Shown here piece by piece: positions 22,100-32,418 of a stretch of 64,000 nt of DNA. The notes beneath the pieces are model-generated. The model was not told the DNA's origin, made no database searches, and saw only the letters and a program-made list of their open reading frames with translations. The translations under genes and the position numbers were made by a program. Location: assembly GCA_021396245.1 (NCBI GenBank), contig WNYE01000009.1, positions 186,001 through 250,000 on the forward strand. Direction: 5' to 3'. Origin of the DNA: Sporothrix humicola (Eukaryota; Ascomycota; Sordariomycetes; Ophiostomatales; Ophiostomataceae). Each line of letters opens with the position of its first letter. Positions within the stretch are counted from its first letter, which is position 1.

Positions 22100-24650
22100 A
22101 TATCCTGAATCAGGAAAACTGATAAGGATCGAACCCTCTCAGCCCTGACGCTGTCAGAAGTTTTGTCAGACGTCCATCGAGTTCGTAGGGCTTACTTGTT
22201 TACAAACGCCCAGACAAATACTGCACTTTAGACTTGTGAAATGCCCCTTCTTGGCGAGATACAGGAAGCCATGCGTTGTACAACGTCCACGTACTTTGAA
22301 GATTGTCCTCGGCTGCATGTCTGCATCTCTTGATGTACATATATGTTGCCATTCTCGATACACGTATCCTGCTCAAGCATCCACTCGGAAGACGTCCGGG
22401 TTCTTCTCAGTACAAAGTAAAACCTCGGACACACGACGGTCCCCGTATGGAGTACACAGTCTGCCAACATTGACCGCAAGAAAGTCTCCAGAAAAAAAAT
22501 ATGTGCTTGTCCAATGCTGGTCCATCCCGACTGTGGATGCCATTTATTCCACATAGCCAACTCTGTCGGTTATGCTTGTTGCTCCAACATCTGTCCATCG
22601 ATGAAGGTCCATCAGTCGAAAAGTGTTCCGTCCTAGGAAAAAGCAATATGTGATGAGCCCTCCAGTTGCCGTCGCAGTTGCATTTGACGATCGAGGGACG
22701 TGCGAGCAGGCAACAGAATTATTTTGCTTCCCTTTTGGAATGGTCTCGTTGGGATGGCAGGGTTTTTGACAATGGCACGGCATTGTATGTTCATCCATCT
22801 TACTGTCGACGAGTGAAATCGACAACAATTCATCGTTGAGATGAATCGGCGATTTAGTATCCGTTCACTCTGTGGCCTCTCGCACGTATCATTCGGCATC
22901 AATGCTGCCTCCCGTTGACCGGCAGTTGCACATGTACGCCCTCCGTGCCGTTGTCTCCTAGTAGACGGTGCTCATCCATCCGTTCAGTCATGCCTGGATA
23001 GACCGCTCGAGAGCTGCTCCCAATTTTGTGACCAAATAGAGCAATCATCTCGCCATCGCTTGAGCCCATCCTTGCTCTCGAAGCCTTGACCGAGTCTGTT
23101 TCACAGGTGCAACAGAACCGATGAAGGGCACACCGAAGCTGTCGGCATCTGCCTGCAAGCAACCGGCTGGCTTCCGGGAACCTCGATGAGAGGTTGGTCG
23201 GGCGGCCTCCAATAGTTTCTCGCATAGGACTCACTTTAGCTTGGGGCATGGCCGTGGCCGGCTATCTCGGTGACAACTTTGTCAGATAAATACGGAATAC
23301 TCCTTCAACCCTTGCCAGAGGTATCTGAGGCCCAGTCGGCAGTTGTGTGGATGTCTCCTGCATCGATCTATCAGTGACTAAGCACACTGGTACTCGCTGA
23401 GACGCTCGCACAGGCTATGAGGACAGTACAATTCTGGCATGCATCCTGCATCGTGGAGAGTTCTGCTCCTCCTGCTGTCCTAGGGGGCTTGGGAGTTCGG
23501 GGTCTTTCATGAGCAAAACGCACTTCCTAGATGGAACAGCACGTACCCTAACAGCCTGGATTGAGAAAGCCCGCCGCCAGGGCGTCACGAGCATTGGTTG
23601 TGTTCATCTGTTTAAGTTTTGTGCTCACCAACTCTCGCGGCATCAGGACGTCTCGACCCAACCGTAGTGAGTGGTGACATGGGGCAATGTCGTAAACTCT
23701 TGGAACATTGTCCTCTGGTTCTGTTGACAGGGGAAAGGTGAGTGACTGGCGACAGACGAAGGTGTCACACGCTCCAGTCAAGCAGGTTCAGATATATCAC
23801 AACTCCATGGAGACATCTCACCATGTCTTTCGGTATATCTTACGCCAACGGCTTCTGTGAACTCACTTGTAGACGAAGGCAGAATGTCACACTTCAGCTT
23901 CCCAAGCCAGAGAGACCGTCACGCCGATATCCTTCCTGTATGAAAGCTTCGTGGTGATATGTCCATCCAAGCCAAGGCGCTCCCTTGCATTAGGACCATC
24001 ATTTGTGCCTTCAGCGACACAAAACCCACCTGGTTGATGAGCAGCTGAATCTTGACACGGCAGACGAACGTCGCTCTCTGCTGACCTCGATTCAAACAAG
24101 GAGAGCAGTATATGCCGTTAAGCGAGAAAAAAAATATGTGCAATATCATCGACATCGCCGGGTACACGTCCAGGACGATATGCCCACTGTTCTCACCAGC
24201 TGGGCAGTAGAAAGGTGAGAACATTCTCGTCGCGTATGGGGACACAAGGCACGGACCGGAGAATGAGAGAACGGCAACAGTCCCGGGCAGACGGGCAAAG
24301 TCAGAGTGTTTTACGGAGCCCTCAAGATAAGTCCGGCCTCCGACAGCGAAGCTCGGCAGCACACGGCGGTGGCCAGCAGTGTCGGCCTTTGACGTCGGAT
24401 CTTACAAGATCCGGACCGGTGGATCCCGACATGGTGGCCGTCCGGCTTCTACACAGCACTTACCATGCATGTGAATACAATACGTCGATCATGTGTCTTC
24501 CAGAAGAGAGACCTGTCAGCATGCTGCGGAGTATAATGAGAGACAGCAATAGCATAGCAGAAAATATACATGGAGGGGATGATCGAACTCTGCCGAGAAT
24601 TCGATCGTTGTCTTGACCATCAGCCTGTGTCTGGGGGCTTCGAATATCGA
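22100..24650. other. Unassigned 2.5-kb interval, possible gene relic
   Basis: Base composition is more even here than in the purine/pyrimidine-striped sequence on either side. Several short minus-strand frames follow one another (for example 24362-23919, 23781-23548, 23249-22899, 22828-22544, 22560-22228), interrupted by stops. I could not match any peptide to a family. It may be the remains of a gene or transposon, or simply non-coding. Confidence 0.3.
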
Positions 24651-25079
24651 TAACAGCCTACCGAGTTTGAGATTTAAGACTTGAGGGTCAAGAGTTGGTA
24701 AACCTCCCGATGAGAGACAAGGACAAGGCAAGGCAGGGCCCGGCAGAAGCCAGATGGAACGTGGAAGAATTCTGGGCGGGTGAGGGAGAACGCCTGTAAA
24801 AAAGAAGCTTAAAACTGAGAAACAAGAGAAAAGAAAAAGCGGAAAGAAAAACGGTGGAGAATAGCAAAAGGTCAATAAAGTTCATGCACGGCCATGCCCG
24901 GAAGCTTTTTTATGCCAGTCATCTGTCAGAATCTGCGAAATCTGTCAAAACTCACGGGCCGCGAGGCTGTGGAAGGATGATCAAGAATGTGTTTGATCAC
25001 CACGTCACGGCATGCACGACAAGAGTCTGTCCGCCAGCAATGCTACCCTCTTTATGTCGGTGGCCTTCTCATTTCCTTT

Positions 25080-25330
25080 TTGTTGTTTTTATTTTCTTTG
25101 CGGCTGCGATGTATAATTTTTTCAATTTCAAAATAAAGTTCCCGGCGGTTTATTTCATCTTCTCGTAAAATGAATTTTATATTGAATAAATTATCGCGAC
25201 TTGACACAAAACATTGTGAATATAAATTTAAATATAAATCTAACAATTTCAATACAACAATGATTTTAATTCATATATCCAGTCTCATGATTGTTTTATT
25301 CACTTGTAGCCACCTGCGCTGTTTCACATA
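25080..25330. other. AT-rich island
   Basis: A roughly 250-bp stretch dominated by A and T (runs such as ATATAAATTTAAATATAAATC) inside otherwise mixed sequence. No coding content. It could be a mutated remnant or a structural element. Confidence 0.5.
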
Positions 25331-28300
25331 AAAACCAACAGTGTCATGAAGTTCATTTACATCACGAGATTGCAGAATGCATTCGTCATCACGGCTCCTC
25401 ACATCTCCCAACTTGATTCAATCTCCACCGACGATATGATATTCAAAAAGCTCCGCCGTGCCCCTGGGCTAAAAAAGAGCCGAGTGCTCGGCAATCGGGC
25501 TTGTTTCTGTGCGGCGAGTCGAGTCCAGTCGGCGAATTGCGCAGTATTTGTATCGCTCTGCCTCATCCTCTTTAGTATTATCTTCACGAGGGGTAGCCCT
25601 TGGTTGCTAGGAGATGGCCTTGTGATTATGGGGGGCAAAATGGGCAAAGACAGTAAAGATGGGCGAAGATCATTATTTCAGAATAGGGAAAGAAGCGAAA
25701 GCAGTAAAAGGCACGATACTCTATTCAGCTGATGGTGGGTGACGATGGGCGCTGGTGTGCAAAATCCATTAAAACCCCTGCAAGGAGATGACGGAAGATG
25801 GTGGTGAGAAGGAAGATTATGAGGGGAAAGAAGCACGATGCACGAGAAGGAGCGCGAGCTTAAGAAAAAAAGGTGTGGGCGCGTGCCCCGAAGCAGAAAT
25901 GATGTTCATTTCGGGAATTTCATTCTCACGATTTTGCCTCTGGCCTCGACTTGTGTGGCAACCTCACAAATGCAATTGCTGTGACCGACACTTTGGACCT
26001 CACCGACGCCCGTTGGCGCTATTTTGCAACGAGTGCGCGATCGTGCTCTATTTCTTCTGTGGTGAAATTGGGCCCTGCCGATCTGCCGTGTTTCAGGGTT
26101 GAATTGAGACGAAATTTATGGAGTTACAGAGGCGGCCGCAGAGGCACGCAGAAAGAGCGACAGACACGAGGGAGAAGAAGGGAGACTCTTTGGAGAAGAG
26201 CGGCAAAGTGGCTGCAAAAATCTCAAAACCCAGCGAGGGAGACGACGGTCGAAATTCCCACGAGATGAAGAGAAGACAGATAGTGCCCTTTGCCAGGAGC
26301 AAGGGGAGAGAGGCTGATATTCGGAGACGCGAAGAATGAGAAAATCTTCAGCCATGGCCCATTTATCGACCTGTCTATGCGATTGGCTCTCCGATGAGAT
26401 TGACGAGACTTGATGGCGGTGCAATCGGGTTTCGTCTTTTTGCTGTGTAGCCCAATGACACAGAATGCCCCAGAATGCGGTCGTTTTGTGTTTTGTTTTG
26501 TGTTTTGTGTGCAGTGTTTCGTGATCTCATGCGTGCTCATGTTCCCTGTGGCTTGCCGTGTCGGTAATGACATCAACGTTGTGCCCAGACGGGCAATTCG
26601 TGCATCTGGCCAGTCTGCTTGCACCGTTCTTGTTTACTTTGGCGCCGTCATATAAGCAGTACTAGATGCCCTGTCCTCCGTTGCACAGTTCGACTCATTT
26701 AACGGCTTGTCTCGACGGTCTGGCGGCTGAAGAGCCTCGACGTATCACGATGCAAAACGGGCGGGCGTCTGTTGAGGACAATCAACGGCCAATCGCGGCA
26801 TTGAAGGCACTGGAGGCATTGGCGGCGTTGTCGCATGTGGTTGGACAGACCATGATCTCACAGAGTCCTCGGCCACGGTCACGTTGACATTGTCATTTCA
26901 CCTTCTTCGTCCGGCTCTTCTTCGACGTTCCTGCTCATTTTATTTTGGGCACTTCATTTTGAACTTTGTTCAACCACCGGGAATTGCGACGTAAATCCTC
27001 CGTGGCACCGTCGTGTCCATCGTCTGTCCATTGCGCCGTCGAGCTGCAAGCACTTCCGCCTGGCTTCTCTTTTCCGTTATTCGTCGTCTTTTGGTGTGCC
27101 TCTAGGGCTCTTTTCTCAGGGTTCTAGCACTTCTAGCCTCTGGTCGTCCCCTATTTCATTGTTCTTTGGTGTGGTAAGACGGACGGAACGGCGGGCTGGA
27201 CAAGGGACATGGGAGATGGAAAGTGGAAGATGAGGAAGTGGTGTACGACGTAGTGTGGTGGGCAAAATGATGGTGAGGACAAGCGTCGGGCAAAGTTGGT
27301 CTGCGACAAAACGGCGGTGAGGTATGACGGCTTAACGGTTTGGAGACCGATGGATTCGACTCGAGGACGGCTTGACGATTCACAATGGCCGGGTGACCTT
27401 TCATAATCTCATAAGCCCTAGACAAGCGTCAAACACATCCTGTATGACACGAATGCCATAATGAGGAAAGCCACTGGGCACAAGTCTAAGAAAGACGGAG
27501 GAAGAAAGGAACTCGATGGAACGACGGTGTGCTTCTGGAATTCTTTATTTCCATCCTCTGGACTTCCTCTAGACCTGTCTTCCTCACCTTGAGGCCCGTT
27601 TTATTTGGCGCCGGCCACGAAACAAAGAGGAGTTTGAGCGAAACAAGACGACTGGAAACGAAGGAAGGAGGAAGGCCTCGGTCAGGAGCAGGGACCATGA
27701 TGGCGAAACAAAAAGGCAGCGAGCCTGCGAAACAATACGACGTCACAAAGAGGGATTGAGAGGAGAATCGAGATCGAGGAAAGAAAGTAAACAATCAACA
27801 AATGGACGTACCTACACAGTATTATGCAATGTTGTGACATACTCAGTAATACTCCGTACTTTTGTGCAATAGCAGCAAAAGCAATTCGTATCGATCGACG
27901 ACAATCCGTATCCTTTCAACCCCCAGTATGCAAAATACTCGCAAAAGCGACCGCAAAGATGAAAAGAGACACAGAGAGACACAATAAGACAAATACACCC
28001 TGGGAGTTGCCGGGGCATCCGCCAAGCTAGATACGAGCGGCGTCAGGGGTAATTAATCTGGCGAACGTCAGGTGGGTAGCCATTGTGTGGAGAAGGATGG
28101 GAAGGACCAGGAGGTCTAGAGGTGTGGTGGACAAGGCTCCTCCTTCCTCAGCTGCACCCTGGCGCCGGTCGCCTTCCCAGTGCAGAAGGAAAGAGCGCCA
28201 GGCTGGGCGGGTGCAACTGCAACTGCAACCCCGTTCTCAGGAACAAGGGTAAGAGAGAAAGAACGGAGCAGCAAGTGGGATATGTCGGACTTGCATCTTA

Positions 28301-29342
28301 CTATTACTGGCATTGCAGCAAGCTGATTGCAGCAAACTCAATCGTTTTACGAGGACCCTTATCTCGCGGGCGAACCACTCATATCCAACACCTGGCCAGC
28401 TCCAACCTTATGTCCAATTTTGGAATATTTGCTTGTGCACGCTCTTCAACAGAACCATGGCTCGGACACGGAGCAAGAGGGAATTGCCTGTGCGACAGAG
28501 GTGCAGCTGAAGACAGAGAAGCACACTGAAACTGATATATGACGTCCGACGTACTACAACCCATCCCCGTCTCTTTCGGCGTGGAATTCGGCGGGCAAAT
28601 CGGCAATGGAGACGGAAATGACATGAGAATACGTCGTAATACTGAGGAGCAATCGGAAAGGGAAATCAACAGCAATGTCCTCCCCATGCTGCGATAACAA
28701 CAAACAGGGCAAGAGCAGGGGAGTCTCCTCTCGTTACAGGGGTTGATGGAGATCCTCTTGGCCGAGAAAGGGAAGAGGGGATGGCCTGGAATTGCCTGAA
28801 GCAACCTGAAGGGGTCCTGAAGAGGAAAGAACGGCAAGCAAGGTCGAGATCATGAGAAGAAAAAGCAACGACAAAACAGCAAAAGGAAAGAGCGTCAGTG
28901 ACAAGAACAGCAAAAGCGACAAAAGCAAGGAAAGAGCGCAACATAGGCCGCTTGGTGGACTGTGCTGAGAGATGTGCCTGCAAGGTGCATCACAGCAGCC
29001 CACAGCAAGAGCGCCACAGCACTGATACGGGAAAGAACGACCCTCTTTCTCCTGTGCGGTGTGGAGGCCCGGCCAAACCTAATTTTATTTTTATGCCATT
29101 TCTCTCTGCTCTCTGCCTCTTGTCCCTCTCAAGACGAGGCTCGCGCTCTGGAAATGTCTGTGGGGAGAACAGGAAAATGGTGGTAATTAAAGATAACCAT
29201 ACGATCTTGAAAATTTCCTTGATCGTTGTAACCCGTTACAAGGTCCGCTTGTCTGCAACAGGGCTAGTCAGGCACAGGAACGCAGCTGTGGCGGTAGTTA
29301 ATTCGCGATAGAGGCAATATCGACCAACCAAGAAAAACGACG

Positions 29343-29369
29343 GACGAAATAGACAAAATAGACGAAATA
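29343..29369. repeat. Three 9-nt tandem units
   Basis: GACGAAATA, GACAAAATA, GACGAAATA in tandem, intergenic. No function known. Confidence 0.7.
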
Positions 29370-30800
29370 ACGGGCGCCGGCGTCGTCGCTACTGGCGTTA
29401 GAAAGGAGCGAAAAAAGACGCCAGAAGAACCAGAAGGTCAGATGGAAAAGGCGATGCCGAAGAGGTGTGGGAGGTGACAGTCTTTTCTTTTTCTGAGGCT
29501 TCTGCCATGAATCTATTATCCATATCCTGAAAACCGTTACGTTTCGCTTTAATGTTGGCCGAGTCGTGTTGACGAGTGCTGCTTTATCTGTTGTTCTTTG
29601 AAGTCTTTTGATATCAAGTTGTTGGACGTCGTCCATCGCACCTTCCAGCCGGAGTATTAATCGTATGTGCTCCTTCCCATCCCCACTCTATTCATAGCAT
29701 CATCAATGCTGGCGTGCTCTTTCTAGATACTCTACTCCATACGTTAAATTTCGGTTCTTTCTTTGCTTTTATTACGCCTTGGCCCTGGCCCTGTCCAGTG
29801 GTCCAGTGAATCCACTGTATCGCCCCAGTCTTGGCCAGACCTGCTCACTATTCTGAGAATTTCTTAGACAAACAGAGACAAACAGGTGCAAGACAAAAAT
29901 TCCAGGCCCCAGGCAAGGGCCACTTGCGATCGCCTCTCCACATCTCGGCCGTTTTCTTCCTTGTTTTCTTTTTTCTTGTCAACTGTCTAGGCCTGGTCTT
30001 TTTACTATTTATTCCTTTTTCAGTGCCGGCGTCGTCTGTGTGTCTTTCACGGGACGCTGCATGGACACTGCATATGGCACATTATGGGGCTCTTACTCGA
30101 GTAAATACAGCGCTTACACCAAAAATACAGCACTATCTTGTATTAGTGAGGACCATTAAGACGTGCACACACTGGGACGTGCGGTGGGCGTTCAATAGTC
30201 GTCCCCATAATATAAAATTGGCCCAGGCTAGAAAAAGGGAATCGAGAAAATAGAACGGAGCCTTGGAGAGAGAGACAAGCAGACAAGACATCAAAAACAA
30301 AAACAGAGACAAAACAGTTGAACAGTACGAGACAATGCGCTCAATCGAGGACAGCCTTGAAAAACAGAGACAGGAAAAAGGGAGAAGGGAAGAAAAACAA
30401 TAGGAATTCGGAGAAAAAGGAAGCTAAGGAAAGTGAAGGTGGAAGACGTAAAAATAAAGATTACTTTGTACTTTACTGAGTGAGATGGCATGAACTGCAA
30501 TAATAGACGTTGTATTACCGCTTTACATGTATCTTACAGCAAATTCACTTACACAGTGACTTCAAGTGACTTCACTCTTTTCGAAACGGCGGCTCCAGTT
30601 CGACGCATCGTGATCGACGCTCGTTCAAGCAAAAGAACTGAAAGTCAAGACGGAAGGCGGAGCACGGAAGACGGAAAAGAGAAAGACACAGAGAGAGCAG
30701 ACTCAAAAAGAGAAACGGTCACTGTCGATGCATCTTCTATGGCAACCCGTCGGCTCGATACTGCTCCGGGCTCTTCCACAGTCTTTAGGCTCGTTTGAGG

Positions 30801-32418
30801 TTGCATTTCACCGTGAAGCGAGCTTCAACAGCTTTCTCTACATTTTCATTCCCTTTGCCTCGTATTCTCTGATTGTCTTCTTTCCTCAGCCTCCCTTTGG
30901 CTTCCAATCAATTGCTTCATTTCTTCAACTGCTGCCTTCCCTCGCCAGGCACTCTTCTGTCCCTTCTCTCAATAATCTTTGCATGCCTCCCATCGCCGTT
31001 CTTAGCATTGATCCGCTTAAATGGGGCCGTCTCCCTTTTTTAAGCTCATTTTTGTGAATCTCTGTAGCCGTTGCGCCAAGTTGTGCCGACTATGTATTTG
31101 TGCCCCATTGAGAGTCCACGCTTTCGAGTCTCCCTGCGATCCTCACGTCGACTGCACGTCTTCACAGTTGACTTGGCTTTTCTTTTTTGCCTCTCTTTGC
31201 CCTCTTTGCCTCTTTGCCTCACGATTTCTTCTCCATTTCTCCATTCCTCTGGCCGCATCTGTGCTCGTGCATCGCGTCCGTGCCATCCCTCTCACTTCTG
31301 TCCTCTCTTGGATGCTCTTTTTCTGTGTCCTCTCTGCCTTTCTCTCACATTTCGCTGCTGACAAGGGTGAGAGGGTCCCTGTCGGCGGCTTTCTTTATTT
31401 CTTTTATTTTCTGTGAGCATTTGGCTGCATCTGATGCATCTCTCTTTTCTTGGCCTTGTTCTCCTCTAATATACCCCTGCTCGCTCTCACCTCTCGTTCT
31501 CTCTTTTACACCTCTTTTTACCCTTTTTTATTCTTCAGAGAAAATCCCCATCCGTTCGATACCACCTTTAGTCGACCCCCCCTCCGTTTTCGAGACACGA
31601 AACGCAACACCAAGCAGCAATAAGCCGGGGCCTTCTTCCCACCAAACTGCACCAAATACACCCGAGTACACCGTATTTGACAAAACCTCAAACGTGCCTC
31701 CTCTTTTTACTCTTTTCCCTCTTTTGACAGAGGACGGTCTTCTTGCTCACTGCCTTTTTGGCTGTCCGTCTTTGCTCTCTCTTCCAAATCCACTTGGTCT
31801 CTCGCTTTCAAAACACCTTCGTTTCTCAGGACCCTGCAAGTCAAACTGCCCCTGCTCCGCTTGTTGGACTCCCCTGTCCACTTGGGATTTCCCTCTTTGG
31901 CCTTTGTTTCTTGCAGTCGCCTCTCTCTGTTACTGTTTGACTGGCTTTCTCCCCCCCTTGTCCTTTCTTTTCGATCACTCTTTCTGATCACACACTCTTT
32001 TCCTCTCCTCTTCATCACCTTGACAAAACAAAACCTCTCTCTTTTTTGTCTTTCTCTTTCGTCACAGTGTTCCAAATTGGGCAACTGGTCGTCTTTCATC
32101 AGTAAACAAACGGCAAAAACAAACGACAGACTCGACGACAAAGAAACTTGGACAAGAGACTTGGACTTCGAACAACATCATTGTTACCAGACAAAGTCTA
32201 TCGACTTGGGACCTGCGCCGCGCGCCGAACCAACAACAAGATCTCGCCACATTAATACTTTCGAGGACGACGACAAACATACTACATATGAGCAGTCGAC
32301 GGACGTGATCGAACTTCGAGAGCAAAATACCCCTGGAGGGCAACTAACGTCAATACGACGACCACAAAACATCTCTATAATCAACAACATCAACAACTTT
32401 TCTCACAACACACACAAC
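30801..32418 (+). other. Long pyrimidine-rich leader/promoter of the LIM gene
   Basis: About 1.6 kb of CT-rich plus-strand sequence leading to the ATG at 32419. The last 558 nt (31861-32418) are free of stops in frame with the LIM protein but contain no in-frame ATG. This probably includes a long 5' untranslated region. TGCCTCTTTGCC-type short repeats lie near 31,180-31,215. Confidence 0.5.

Larger units (their letters stand above)
24651..30800. other. Gene-free region
   Basis: Six kilobases of mixed purine-rich and pyrimidine-rich sequence with only short motif-free frames. Includes an AT-rich patch at about 25,080-25,330, TTTTGTG repeats near 26,484-26,515, and a 3 x 9-nt tandem at 29343-29369. 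No RNA gene was recognised. Confidence 0.5.

Noticed and set aside
22098..22160. Possible tRNA T-arm on the minus strand (GGGTTCGATCC)
   Set aside because: The 3' half of the T-stem does not pair and no acceptor, D or anticodon arms can be folded around it.
23800..24110. Possible HET-domain (heterokaryon incompatibility) relic on the minus strand
   Set aside because: A weak resemblance around FTEAVGV was not backed by the expected LWID or SLCI motifs in any frame.
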